DNA of 64,000 bases from Lacimicrobium alkaliphilum. GTDB taxonomy: Bacteria > Pseudomonadota > Gammaproteobacteria > Enterobacterales > Alteromonadaceae. The notes under the pieces are model-generated. The model saw only the letters and a list, made by a program, of their open reading frames with translations. It had not been told where the DNA came from and did no database searches. Each line of letters opens with the position of its first letter. The first letter of the stretch is position 1. The position numbers and the translations under genes are program-made. The DNA is taken from positions 3,286,001 to 3,350,000 of the forward strand of contig NZ_CP013650.1 of assembly GCF_001466725.1 (NCBI RefSeq), read 5' to 3'. Shown in pieces: positions 20,106 to 29,429 of the stretch.

Positions 20106-21455
20106 TCAGTGCTGATGATGCTCTGCACGCTCATCTTGAGCGCCCTTTCTAAAGCTGGAGCGCAGAAAAAGCCACTCCCCAAGGGCAATCAGCAACATCC
20201 CGATCAGGGCGACACCAATCACCAGTGGATCCGTATTCAGCTTAACCCAGACAAATCCTCCTAATGCTGCCAGATCGAGGATAATGGCTGTCATCGGTAT
20301 CCAGCGTTTCACTTTCACTTCGTCTTGCAGATAACGTAATAATCCCCAGTGAATAGCCATATCCATGATCAGATAAAACACGATACCCAACGCCGCTATG
20401 CGGGAAAGATCAAAAAACGCAGTCAATACCAGCCCCAGTACAACGGTGTAAACCAGCGTATGTTTCTGAATGCTGCCAGGCATACCGAAGTGGCTATGGG
20501 GCACCAGTTTCATTTCAGTCAGCATCGCCAGCATTCTGGAGACAGCAAAAATACTGGCGAGCATCCCCCCTGCGGTTGCCAGCATAGCAATGATGACCGT
20601 AGACCAGACTCCCCACTCTCCGAGTGCAGGTCGGGCAGCCGCTGCCAACGAATAATCACGGGTACGGATTATTTCACTCACAGACAGGTTACTGGCTACA
20701 GCCAAACCCACCAGCGTGTAGATGACAACACAAACAGCGATAGAAATAATAATCGCTCTTCCGACATTGCGATGCGGCTCAATCACCTCTGAACCGCTAT
20801 TTGTGATGGTGGTAAACCCCTTAAATGCCAGAATCCCCAGTGCCGTTGCCGCCAGAAAATTCTCCGGCCCACCACTGGCTTTTTGAGTGATAAAATCCAC
20901 TGCCAGGCTGTCAGCCAGCCAGATACCGACCAGACCAAAAACCAGAATACCAGCAATCTTGAACATGCCCAGAAAACCGGCCGTTCTCTGAATCAGTTTG
21001 TTCCCCAGCAAGTTAACAATAAAAGCCGTCAGTATCAGCGCCACACCGAGTACCGGAACCATGTTCCCGGACTCATCGCCACCAAATAACTGCATGGTGT
21101 AAGAGCCGAACGTACGGGCCAGAAAGCTCTGCGCAATCACCATAGAGAAATACATCAACAGCGCATTGAATGCTGTCGGCAAGCGCTCACCATATGCCTT
21201 GTACAAATACATACCAATACCGCCAGCAGATGGGAAGGCATTAGAAATTTTGATGTAAGAATAAGCGCTGAAGGCAACGATCACGGCGGCAGCCAGGAAC
21301 GCCAGAGGAAACAGGCCTCCCACCATTTGGGCCATCTGGCCGGTCAGGGCGAAAATGCCTGCACCAATCATCACCCCTGTACCTAACATGACCGTTCCGG
21401 ACAACGTCAGGCTTCCCTCAGCGTAGCGGGATGTGCGATTTTTATCCTGTGTCAT
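20106..21455 (-). CDS. APC-superfamily amino-acid/polyamine permease
   Basis: A 449-aa integral membrane protein with about 12 helices. The first helix has the APC signature GTGVMIGAGIFALTGQ, where GAGIF is the substrate-contact loop. FPSAGGIGMYLYKAYG and ATALGILAFKGFTTITNSGSEVIEP complete the APC pattern. The C terminus ends HHQH. It would import an amino acid or related compound with protons. It is the last gene of a same-strand run merR-copA-DUF2933-ICMT-APC with short gaps (10 bp to the ICMT gene), so it is probably part of a copper response unit; why a permease belongs there is unknown. Confidence 0.85.
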   Translation of the reverse strand: MTQDKNRTSRYAEGSLTLSGTVMLGTGVMIGAGIFALTGQMAQMVGGLFPLAFLAAAVIVAFSAYSYIKISNAFPSAGGIGMYLYKAYGERLPTAFNALLMYFSMVIAQSFLARTFGSYTMQLFGGDESGNMVPVLGVALILTAFIVNLLGNKLIQRTAGFLGMFKIAGILVFGLVGIWLADSLAVDFITQKASGGPENFLAATALGILAFKGFTTITNSGSEVIEPHRNVGRAIIISIAVCVVIYTLVGLAVASNLSVSEIIRTRDYSLAAAARPALGEWGVWSTVIIAMLATAGGMLASIFAVSRMLAMLTEMKLVPHSHFGMPGSIQKHTLVYTVVLGLVLTAFFDLSRIAALGIVFYLIMDMAIHWGLLRYLQDEVKVKRWIPMTAIILDLAALGGFVWVKLNTDPLVIGVALIGMLLIALGEWLFLRSSFRKGAQDERAEHHQH

Positions 21456-21464
21456 AATGCGTCC

Positions 21465-22118
21465 TTAACTCGTTGTCTTATCTGTATTTATTGACATTTT
21501 GGGGATCCACGCGGGCGTCACTTCCATATAGCGACGATATTCATCGCCGAATTCTTTAAGTGCGTTGTTCTCCTCACGCCTGGCCAGTCTTACGTAAACG
21601 ATTACCAGAACCGGAAACATAACCAGTGTCGGAATCGTCGGCCACTGCAACAAAAAACCAAACATAATCATGATAAAGGCAACATATTGTGGATGACGAC
21701 AGCGGGCATACCATCCCGTTTTTGCCATAGAGCGGGTTTGCTGCGCGCTGTGCAGTACGTGCCAGGCCGAAGCAAGCAGGAAAAACCCCAGTACAATTAA
21801 GATGTTGCTGGCAAGATGAAGAGGATCAAAGTGCGGATTGCCTTCAAAACCTAAAATAGTGTGTAGCAAATGACCACTGTCATGAGAAAGAAAATCCACT
21901 CCCGGATAGTTGTCTGCCAGCCAGCCGGAGAGAAAATAAATGGTCAGCGGAAAACCATACATCTCGGTAAACAGCGCCACGATAAACGCCGAAAACGCCC
22001 CGAGACTGCGCCAGTCAGTTTTGCTTTGCGGTTTGGTAAAACTAAAAGCAAAGAAAATAAATATCGCTGAGTTAAGAATCACAAGGGTCCACAGACCATA
22101 AGCCGAGTCACCGTGCAT
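21465..22118 (-). CDS. Isoprenylcysteine carboxylmethyltransferase-family membrane protein
   Basis: A 217-aa membrane protein with several helices. The C-terminal half has TGWYARCRHPQYVAFIMIMFG and the final EENNALKEFGDEYRRYMEVTPAWIP. These match the ICMT/PEMT methyltransferase signature 'RHPxY...E...L...G.eY..Y...tp..iP', which forms the SAM-binding part. The true substrate in bacteria is unknown. The frame runs to 22145, but the ATG at 22118 has a perfect GAAGGAG ribosome site seven bases before it, so I place the start there; it overlaps the DUF2933 stop by 11 bases. Such proteins recur next to copper ATPases and DUF2933 in metal islands. Confidence 0.83.
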   Translation of the reverse strand: MHGDSAYGLWTLVILNSAIFIFFAFSFTKPQSKTDWRSLGAFSAFIVALFTEMYGFPLTIYFLSGWLADNYPGVDFLSHDSGHLLHTILGFEGNPHFDPLHLASNILIVLGFFLLASAWHVLHSAQQTRSMAKTGWYARCRHPQYVAFIMIMFGFLLQWPTIPTLVMFPVLVIVYVRLARREENNALKEFGDEYRRYMEVTPAWIPKMSINTDKTTS

Positions 22119-22440
22119 CGTCACTCTCCTTCTTTTTGCGTTCATCCCGCGCAGTTTTCAGGCCTTCAAGATAGCCGTCACGGTACGCCTTGTTTTTGTC
22201 CGTCTGCTGACCGAATGATTCGGCGGCATCGTCGTGATGATGTTCACCAGAGTGCTGATGTCCGCGCCCTCGGTGCATAAAGATATGCATCACAGGACAG
22301 GCCAGCAGGATCAGGAAAGGCAGGAATTCAAACAGGTGTTGTCGGTGCTCCACCAGCAGAAAGTAGCTTACCGCGCCAATCAGGCCCAATGAAGCAATCC
22401 CCTTTGGGGTAAGCCAGAACGACTGAGGTTTATGTTTCAT
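22108..22440 (-). CDS. DUF2933 small membrane protein, His-rich
   Basis: A 110-aa protein with two hydrophobic segments (GIASLGLIGAVSYFLLVEH and LFEFLPFLILLACPVMHIFMH). A His-rich stretch RGRGHQHSGEHHHDDAAE follows, then a charged tail. This is the DUF2933 layout, a family found mainly in copper and mercury resistance clusters. The ACPVMHIFMH segment and the His cluster could bind metal. The gene starts 12 bp after the copA stop and overlaps the methyltransferase gene, so the three are co-translated. Biochemical function is not known. Confidence 0.82.
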   Translation of the reverse strand: MKHKPQSFWLTPKGIASLGLIGAVSYFLLVEHRQHLFEFLPFLILLACPVMHIFMHRGRGHQHSGEHHHDDAAESFGQQTDKNKAYRDGYLEGLKTARDERKKKESDDAR

Positions 22441-22452
22441 AATATACTCCGC

Positions 22453-24999
22453 TTAGTAAGCCCGTAATTTCGCGCGTTTCAATAAAATGGAATTACCGAT
22501 AACAGACAGAGAACTGATGGTCATGGCGACAACACCCACCATGGGGTGCAACAGCCCCAGCGCAGCAATTGGAATGGCAGCAAGGTTATAGAACCAGGCC
22601 CAGAACAAGTTTTGGACAATTTTGCGGAATGTCGCCCGGGACAACAGAATCGCCTCAATCAGCTTTGTCAGCTGTCCCTGCACCAAGGTCACATCAGCAG
22701 CTTCAATGGCCACATCGGCTCCGGCCCCGATAGCGATGCCCACGTTGGCCTGTTTTAATGCCGGCGCATCGTTAATACCATCCCCGACCATTGCGACACT
22801 TTCACCGTACTTCGTTTGTAGCTTCTTTACTGCATCCACTTTTCCTTCGGGTAACACATTCGCCAACACTTCATCAATGCCAACCAGATCTGCGACATGT
22901 TTCGCTGTGCGTTCATTATCGCCGGTTACCATAACCACATGGATATTCAGATCGTGCATCGCTTTTATCGCGGCTTTGGAATCTTCTTTAATGGTGTCGG
23001 CGACAGCGACAACTCCCGCTGGTTGCTTATCAATGGCAACCAGCATCGCTGTTTTACCCTGTACCTCGAGGGATTTGAGCCTGTCGTCCAGTTCACCTAA
23101 GCTTACCCCCTGCTCGTCAAGCAGGCGGCGACTGCCTACATGCACTAAACGCCCGTCAACGACCCCTTCTACGCCACGGGCAGTGATAGAGCGAAAATCC
23201 TTAAGCTCCGGAATAGCCAGTTTCTGGTCTTTTGCCCCCTGAACGATGGCTTGTGCCAAGGGATGCTCTGAACCGCCCTCCACCGCAGCGGTTGCGGCTA
23301 ACAGCTCCTCCTTTGTGAATCCGGGGGCGGGTATGACATCGGTAAGAGAGGGTTTACCCGCGGTGATCGTGCCGGTCTTATCCAACACAACAACCTTGAT
23401 GTCTTTGAGCGTTTGTATTGCTTCGCCTGAGCGTATCAACACCCCCCGCTCTGCTCCCATACCGGAGCCCACCATAATTGCCGTGGGTGTGGCCAACCCC
23501 AAAGCACAAGGGCAGGCAATAACCAGAACCGCAACGGCCGCCAGCAAGGCTGCAATTAAAGGAGTTAAGGTCGGGTCGACCCAGGGTAAAACGTTTGCTC
23601 CCCATTCAAGAACAGGACGCAAGGTATCAGCGAAAACCAACCAGCCCAAAAAGCTTAGCAGGGAGATGATAATAACAGCGGGAACAAAGGTGGAGGTGAC
23701 TTTGTCTGCAAACTCCTGTATCGGCACCTTGGATCCTTGTGCTTGTTCCACCAGCCGAATCACCTGAGACAAGAAGGTATCGGCACCAATTTTTGTTGCC
23801 CTGACTTTTAACAGGCCTTCCTTATTCATGGTGGCACCCAGCACCATCGCACCGGGGCCTTTTTCTACCGGAACAGATTCACCGGTGGCGATAGATTCGT
23901 CCAGATGACTATAACCTTCTATAACCTCGCCATCCGTAGGCACCTTAGCACCTGGTTTTATAATCATCACATCGCCAATTGCGAGTTGATCAATTGGCAC
24001 TTCAATTTCCTGAGCATCGCGTAAGACAATTGCCGTTTTTGCCCCCATTTTAATAAGCCGTTTAATAGCTTGTGATGCCCTTCCTTTCGCACGGGTTTCC
24101 AGATACCGGCCCAACATATGAAAAGTCATAATGGTTGAGGCCATTTCAATAAACGACGTCATCGGGTAAATAAATCCGATCAGACCAATCAGATATGGCG
24201 GCATGCTGCCAAGAGAAATCAGCACATCCATGTTTGCCGTGCGATTTTTGAGTGAGCGCCAGGCGGAACGATGGGTCGCCTTGCCTCCTTTGAGAAATAC
24301 CACCGGGAACGCCAACACAGCGACAATGGCCAGATAGCCAGGAATCGGAAACCAGAACATATGGGGTATCATCAAAAGCATGATAACGGTAGTAGGGATG
24401 GCCGCGAACCATAGCCGACGCCAAGCTTGTGTAAGATAGCGTTCTTCCGCTTCATCAGAAGTCTTGTGATCACCCACTAACCGGTTGTCGACACTGGCAA
24501 CCTCATACCCGGCATTTTCTACCGTGCGCTTGATCGTCTCGGCATCCAGTGTTTTAAGATCAAAACTGACTGTAACCTGATGATTAGCAATGTTGGTTTG
24601 TATTTGCGTAATGCCGGACAAACGCTCTAATGAGGTCTTAATTAATCCCGCGCAGTGATCACTGCCCATGCCTGGCACCATTAAGAGGATTTGAGACGCC
24701 TGAGCTTCCCCGCTCAGCTGTGCGCTGATCACATCATAGCCTGCGCTTTCAACTGCCTGCCGGATGCGTTCAACATCAGTATTGGCCCCCTCATAGGTAA
24801 CTTCTACGGCATGATTAGCAATATTGGCCTGAATATCCACTATACCGTCAAGTCTCGCTATTGACGTTCTGACCAGACCCGCACAATGGTTGCTTCCCAT
24901 GCCGGGGACAATCAGCCTGGCCACATGATGATTCGGACTCCCATTACCCTTGCGGTCAGCCCCTTGCTGTGTTGATACCCTCTTCATAAATTTTTCCAT
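22453..24999 (-). CDS. copA: Cu(I)-translocating P1B-type ATPase (CopA type) with unusual metal-binding domains
   Basis: About 848 aa. Two N-terminal heavy-metal-associated-like domains (about residues 25-85 and 100-160) carry GMGSNHCAGL and GMGSDHCAGL where GMTCxxC is normal: the first Cys is Ser, and a His precedes the retained Cys. The core is canonical: TGES, the VIACPCALGLATP helix (CPC), DKTGTIT phosphorylation site, SEHPL, and GDGINDAPAL. The late helices have FYN and TISSLSVIGNS, as in Cu(I) pumps (P1B-1). It would export Cu(I) or Ag(I) from the cytoplasm. The open frame extends to GTG 25029; ATGs at 24999 and 24987 are alternatives without strong ribosome sites. It follows merR closely. 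Confidence 0.88.
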   Translation of the reverse strand: MEKFMKRVSTQQGADRKGNGSPNHHVARLIVPGMGSNHCAGLVRTSIARLDGIVDIQANIANHAVEVTYEGANTDVERIRQAVESAGYDVISAQLSGEAQASQILLMVPGMGSDHCAGLIKTSLERLSGITQIQTNIANHQVTVSFDLKTLDAETIKRTVENAGYEVASVDNRLVGDHKTSDEAEERYLTQAWRRLWFAAIPTTVIMLLMIPHMFWFPIPGYLAIVAVLAFPVVFLKGGKATHRSAWRSLKNRTANMDVLISLGSMPPYLIGLIGFIYPMTSFIEMASTIMTFHMLGRYLETRAKGRASQAIKRLIKMGAKTAIVLRDAQEIEVPIDQLAIGDVMIIKPGAKVPTDGEVIEGYSHLDESIATGESVPVEKGPGAMVLGATMNKEGLLKVRATKIGADTFLSQVIRLVEQAQGSKVPIQEFADKVTSTFVPAVIIISLLSFLGWLVFADTLRPVLEWGANVLPWVDPTLTPLIAALLAAVAVLVIACPCALGLATPTAIMVGSGMGAERGVLIRSGEAIQTLKDIKVVVLDKTGTITAGKPSLTDVIPAPGFTKEELLAATAAVEGGSEHPLAQAIVQGAKDQKLAIPELKDFRSITARGVEGVVDGRLVHVGSRRLLDEQGVSLGELDDRLKSLEVQGKTAMLVAIDKQPAGVVAVADTIKEDSKAAIKAMHDLNIHVVMVTGDNERTAKHVADLVGIDEVLANVLPEGKVDAVKKLQTKYGESVAMVGDGINDAPALKQANVGIAIGAGADVAIEAADVTLVQGQLTKLIEAILLSRATFRKIVQNLFWAWFYNLAAIPIAALGLLHPMVGVVAMTISSLSVIGNSILLKRAKLRAY

Positions 25000-25045
25000 T
25001 GATATGATTAAAAATAACGCCAGACTCACCAGCGCCCCACGACGC

Positions 25046-25507
25046 TCACTCTTGGTTTGGCATAGACTGCTGGTTTAATTGTCGTGAAAAGTCTTCAATA
25101 AGGTGGCAGATTGTGCTGCCGGTCGGTGCCTTGTCCGGCTTTTGCTGCCACTGTTCAACCGCCTGTTTCATGCGCTGCCTGAGTTGCGACATTTCAGAGA
25201 AGCGCTGCTCAGTTTCTTCCAGTCTTTGCACGATAAGTCGACGTGCCACCGGGCAGGGTGACGCTTTTTTATCTGCCGTGGTGAGCAGTTGTTGGATATC
25301 GTCTACTGAAAAACCCAGTTGCCGCGCATTCAACGCAAATCGCATACGAGCGATGTCGCTCTGGTTGTACTCACGATATCCGTTGCTGCGATTCCTTAAC
25401 GGCTTGAGAATCCCGATACGTGTATAAAACCTCACCGTATCAGCGGTAATCTGTAAATACCTTGCTAATTCAATTACCTTCACAACCTTTTCCCACTTTT
25501 CTGACAT
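25046..25507 (-). CDS. MerR-family metal-responsive regulator
   Basis: A MerR-type activator. An N-terminal winged helix (KVIELARYLQITADTVRFYTRIGIL, NGYREYNQSDIARMRFALNARQLGFS) is followed by a dimerisation coiled coil. Candidate metal-binding Cys residues lie at ASPCPVARR and near the end at STICHLIEDF, which resembles the CueR/CadR/ZntR class. It would sense a metal ion and activate copA and neighbours. The frame extends to 25603, but the HTH should begin close to the N terminus and a dyad lies inside the extended part, so ATG 25507 or a GTG at 25483 is more likely. It ends 16 bp before the copA frame. Confidence 0.85.
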   Translation of the reverse strand: MSEKWEKVVKVIELARYLQITADTVRFYTRIGILKPLRNRSNGYREYNQSDIARMRFALNARQLGFSVDDIQQLLTTADKKASPCPVARRLIVQRLEETEQRFSEMSQLRQRMKQAVEQWQQKPDKAPTGSTICHLIEDFSRQLNQQSMPNQE

Positions 25508-25528
25508 TAATTTCTGTTGAATTACCCT

Positions 25529-25546
25529 GCTCCTGGGCACCAGAGC
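25529..25546 (-). promoter_or_regulatory. Possible MerR-type operator dyad upstream of merR
   Basis: Imperfect dyad GCTCCTGG-GCA-CCAGAGC, located 22 bases before the proposed merR start. MerR regulators bind such dyads between the promoter elements. I do not see a convincing -35/-10 pair with the typical 19-20 bp spacer, so this is tentative. Confidence 0.3.
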
Positions 25547-25701
25547 CTCATACCGGACGCCAGCGCCTTGTGGGCGATGCCACGCTATGGTCTGAACATA
25601 CACTTATGTCCGGCACACAGGTCAAGCAGACGATATTGTATTTACCGGTTTTTAACGGAATTGCGGCAAATACAGAGCTGACTGAGCCGCTCTTTTTGCT
25701 G

Positions 25702-26190
25702 TCAAACTATGGTGTGGTGGGTTCTCGGAGGGTGATAAATACGTGAAAGGCTGCCAGTTGGTAACGATGTTGAAACAGTAGCCGGGGTAACAAAAAATTC
25801 ATCACTGACCATATCAACAGAGTTAGAGTTTACCATGCAGGCTGTGACTACAAGCGAACAAAAGGTCAGACAAGAATCGTTACACGAACAGTCCGAATAA
25901 CACGCGCCCGCAGGACACCTGACACTTTCCCCGACGCTGTCTTTGTATATCTGCTGATGGCAAGGCAGTTCAGATTCACTTCCCGTTGAATTCCCGCTTA
26001 CTGCCCGCGGTTGTTGGGCCTCGCCTTGTTCAACGGTACCGTCTGAAGTCTGCAATTCCAGCATTGATTCTGCTCTTCGGGGGGCGTCTTCTGGCAGTGA
26101 GAACTCTGAAGGCGAATTGTGCACCAAAGCCGACACAGGATGACAAGTCAACCCCGTGATCACTAACAGCACTATCCAAATTCGCTCCAT
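25702..26190 (-). CDS. Exported Cys-rich protein between cusA and merR
   Basis: A 162-aa protein with a signal peptide (residues 1-21, ending VSA), then a low-complexity Ser/Glu-rich linker. A compact Cys cluster lies at about residues 76-120: PCHQQ, RCPAGACYSDCSCNDSC, TFCSLVVTAC. This gives about nine Cys, suggesting metal binding or a disulfide-rich fold. I do not recognise the family. It sits on the same strand after cusA and before merR-copA, so a role in copper or silver handling in the periplasm is likely. A TTGACT/TATATA promoter-like pair (16-bp spacer) at 26200-26227 lies so close to the ATG that it would give a nearly leaderless mRNA. Confidence 0.6.
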   Translation of the reverse strand: MERIWIVLLVITGLTCHPVSALVHNSPSEFSLPEDAPRRAESMLELQTSDGTVEQGEAQQPRAVSGNSTGSESELPCHQQIYKDSVGESVRCPAGACYSDCSCNDSCLTFCSLVVTACMVNSNSVDMVSDEFFVTPATVSTSLPTGSLSRIYHPPRTHHTIV

Positions 26191-26306
26191 CTTTGTTCCT
26201 ATATATATCAGTGTAAACTGCAGTCAAGTGCCAACCTGACCCGAATCACCTGTTTGACCGCTGCTCAGCCATCACTGGCACAAAAACGGCATCCTGGCTT
26301 TTCTAG

Positions 26307-29300
26307 TTATCGCTCTAGTCCATATTGACGCCACAGGTAATAAACTGCAGGCAGTACCAGCAGCGTCAGCACGACGGCGCTAATCATCCCCCCCACCATA
26401 GGTGCCGCAATCCGGCTGACAACTTCAGACCCGGCCCCTGAACTTAGCATGATCGGTAACAAGCCGGCGATAGTTGACACCGTGGTCATCATTACCGGAC
26501 GAACACGAAACCCTGCACCTTGTCTGATGGCTTCTAAAAGCTCGGCTTTGTCTGGCGCCGCCGCTTTGTTTTTGCAGTCCCGCAACAGCTCATTATAGGA
26601 TTGATTAAGATAGGTCAGCATAATTATGCCTATCTCAACCGTGACCCCGGCCAGAGCAATAAAGCCAACTGCCACTGCCACTGAGAAGTTGTAATTTAGC
26701 AAGTACATCAACCAGATGGACCCGATAACAGCCAATGGCAAGGTACCCAGAATAATCGCAATTTCCGCAAAGTTACGAAAATTCATATAAAGCAATACGA
26801 TAATAATGGCCAATGTCAGTGGTATCACATACGTCAGCTTTTCCTTAGCCCGCTGCATGTATTCGTATTGACCTGACCAGGTTATTGAATAACCAGCAGG
26901 CAAATCGAGTTGCTGCTCAACGGTCACCATTGCTTTTTCCACGTAAGTGCCTACATCAACATTTTCTATATCCACAAAAGTCCAGCCGTTGAGTCGAGCA
27001 TTTTCACTCTTGATCGCGGGTGGCCCATCCTCCACGTACACTCGGGCTACATCCGCCAGCGCGATACGCTGCCCTGCGGGCGTCACTATAGGCAATAAGG
27101 CAAGTTGTTCAGGTGAATTGCGGTAGTCTTGAGGATACCGCAGGTTCACCGGATAGCGTTCTAAGCCCTCCACCGTTTGGGTAACATTCATGCCGCCGAC
27201 GGCGCTAGCCACCACCTGTTGCACGTCAGCAATATTCAAACCATATTTTGCTGCCTGCTCCCGCTGTATATCAACCTTGATATAACGCCCCCCTGCCACT
27301 CTCTCTGAATAGACTGAGGCTGTGCCCGGCTCATCCTTGAGAATTCTCTCTAACTGCTGCCCAATCTTTTGTATTTCCTTCAGATCCTGACCTGATACCT
27401 TGATACCTACGGGTGTCTTGATGCCGGTGGCCAACATATCGATACGGGTTTTAATTGGCATTACCCAGGCATTGGTCAGGCCGGGAAATTTCACCAATGC
27501 ATCCAGTTCTTTCTTTAGCTTGTCGGTGGTCATTCCCTCTCGCCACTGCTCTTTGGGCTTAAGCTGGATAAAGGTTTCGATCATTGTCAGTGGTGCAGGA
27601 TCGGTGGCGGTATCCGCACGGCCAATTTTACCAAACACCGTTTTCACCTCTGGGACCGTGGCAATCAACTTATCAGTTTGCTGCAACAGTTCTCTGGCTT
27701 TACCGACAGACAAACCTGGGTAAGTGGTTGGCATATACATCAGATCACCTTCATCCAGATCCGGAATAAACTCACTGCCAATTTTATTGACTGGCCATAT
27801 ACCGATGAAGAAAACCACAATAGCCAATACAACCGTCATCTTAGGAAAACGTAATACGGTCTTTAGTAAAGGCATATAGCCGGCAATCAGTACTCTGTTT
27901 ACCGGGTTATTACGTTCAGCAATCACTTTCCCTCTGATAAAGTAACCCATCAGTACTGGCACCACGGTGATAGCCAGCGCCGCACTGGCAGCCATGGCAT
28001 AGGTCTTGGTGAACGCCAGTGGACTAAACATTCGCCCCTCCTGAGCTTCCAGCGTGAATACCGGCACAAAACTCACCGTAATGATCAGCAGACTAAAAAA
28101 CAGGGCCGGACCGACCTCCACCGCAGATTCAGCGACAACCTGCCACCGATTCTCCTTTGTCAGGGGGGTTCGCTCCATGTGTTTATGCATGTTCTCGATC
28201 ATCACAATAGCCCCGTCAATCATGGCACCAATAGCGATGGCTATCCCCCCTAAAGACATGATGTTGGCGTTGATCCCCTGCCAATACATAACGATAAAAG
28301 CCGTCAGAATACCCAGAGGCAAACTGATGACCGCCACCAGCGACGACCTGATATGAAACAGAAAAATAGCGCATATCAGTGCCACGATAGCGAGTTCTTC
28401 AACCAGGCTTTTCCACAGACTTTCAACGGCACGGGAAATCAGTCCGGAACGGTCATAAACGGTGACGATCTCCACCCCATCAGGCAAACCAGTTTTAAGC
28501 TTTTCCAGTTTTTCCTTAACACCATCAATGGTCTTTTGTGCATTTTCACCGAAACGCATCACCACAATGCCGCCAACTGTTTCTCCTTCGCCATTGAGTT
28601 CAGCAATTCCGCGGCGCATCTGCGGGCCCAGCCCTATATCGGCTACGTCTTTAAGTAGCAAGGGGGTGCCATTGGCTTCGACGCCCAGGGGAATCGTCGC
28701 CAAATCCTCGATCCCCTGAATATAACCGGTCGCCCGCACCATATATTCTGCTTCGGCCATCTCCACCACGGAGGCACCAACTTCCTGGTTTCCCCGCTGT
28801 ATGGCTGTCTGAATATGCGCCAGAGGGATGCCAAATGCGCGCAGCTTTTCCGGGTTCACCCTGACCTGATATTGCTTTACCATCCCGCCGATTGCTGAGA
28901 CTTCAGACACGCCGGGGACGGTTTGCAATTCATATTTTAAAAACCAGTCCTGAAGACTACGCAACTGACTGAGATCATGCTGACCGCTGCGATCTACCAA
29001 CGCATACAGGTACACCCAGCCGACCCCTGTCGCATCAGGACCCAATTGCGGTCTGGCGCTCGCGGGCAATGTCGGCGCCACCTGCGATAAGTATTCAAGC
29101 ACCCTCGAACGCGCCCAGTAGGCATCAGTGTCCTCATCGAAGATCACATAGACATAAGAGTCACCAAAGAAAGAGTACCCACGCACGGTGACAGCACCCG
29201 GCACGGACAGCATCGCGGTAGTCAGTGGGTAGGTCACCTGATCTTCCACTACCTGAGGTGCCTGACCTGGATAGCTGGTCTTAATGATAACCTGCACATC

Positions 29301-29429
29301 CGACAAATCAGGAATCGCATCTACAGGGGTATTTTTCAGAGAAAAGAGCCCAATGCCGACCAACATCAGGGTTGCCAACAACACGAAGAAGCGATTACCG
29401 ACAGACCAGCGGATAACCGATTTAATCAT
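26307..29429 (-). CDS. cusA: CusA-type Cu(I)/Ag(I) RND efflux pump
   Basis: A 1040-aa HME-RND transporter. It starts with LPNTPVDAIPDLS-like NTPVDAIPDLSDVQVIIKTS, and TM4 reads AIAIGAMIDGAIVMIENMHKHME, the signature of monovalent-metal (Cu/Ag) pumps, in contrast to the DFG motif of the czcA gene in this window. Periplasmic loops are Met-containing, and the second half holds IGSEFIPDLDEGDLMYMPTT. It removes Cu(I)/Ag(I) from the periplasm through CusB and CusC. Its ATG lies inside the end of cusB (8-base overlap), so the two are coupled. Confidence 0.93.
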   Translation of the reverse strand: MIKSVIRWSVGNRFFVLLATLMLVGIGLFSLKNTPVDAIPDLSDVQVIIKTSYPGQAPQVVEDQVTYPLTTAMLSVPGAVTVRGYSFFGDSYVYVIFDEDTDAYWARSRVLEYLSQVAPTLPASARPQLGPDATGVGWVYLYALVDRSGQHDLSQLRSLQDWFLKYELQTVPGVSEVSAIGGMVKQYQVRVNPEKLRAFGIPLAHIQTAIQRGNQEVGASVVEMAEAEYMVRATGYIQGIEDLATIPLGVEANGTPLLLKDVADIGLGPQMRRGIAELNGEGETVGGIVVMRFGENAQKTIDGVKEKLEKLKTGLPDGVEIVTVYDRSGLISRAVESLWKSLVEELAIVALICAIFLFHIRSSLVAVISLPLGILTAFIVMYWQGINANIMSLGGIAIAIGAMIDGAIVMIENMHKHMERTPLTKENRWQVVAESAVEVGPALFFSLLIITVSFVPVFTLEAQEGRMFSPLAFTKTYAMAASAALAITVVPVLMGYFIRGKVIAERNNPVNRVLIAGYMPLLKTVLRFPKMTVVLAIVVFFIGIWPVNKIGSEFIPDLDEGDLMYMPTTYPGLSVGKARELLQQTDKLIATVPEVKTVFGKIGRADTATDPAPLTMIETFIQLKPKEQWREGMTTDKLKKELDALVKFPGLTNAWVMPIKTRIDMLATGIKTPVGIKVSGQDLKEIQKIGQQLERILKDEPGTASVYSERVAGGRYIKVDIQREQAAKYGLNIADVQQVVASAVGGMNVTQTVEGLERYPVNLRYPQDYRNSPEQLALLPIVTPAGQRIALADVARVYVEDGPPAIKSENARLNGWTFVDIENVDVGTYVEKAMVTVEQQLDLPAGYSITWSGQYEYMQRAKEKLTYVIPLTLAIIIVLLYMNFRNFAEIAIILGTLPLAVIGSIWLMYLLNYNFSVAVAVGFIALAGVTVEIGIIMLTYLNQSYNELLRDCKNKAAAPDKAELLEAIRQGAGFRVRPVMMTTVSTIAGLLPIMLSSGAGSEVVSRIAAPMVGGMISAVVLTLLVLPAVYYLWRQYGLER

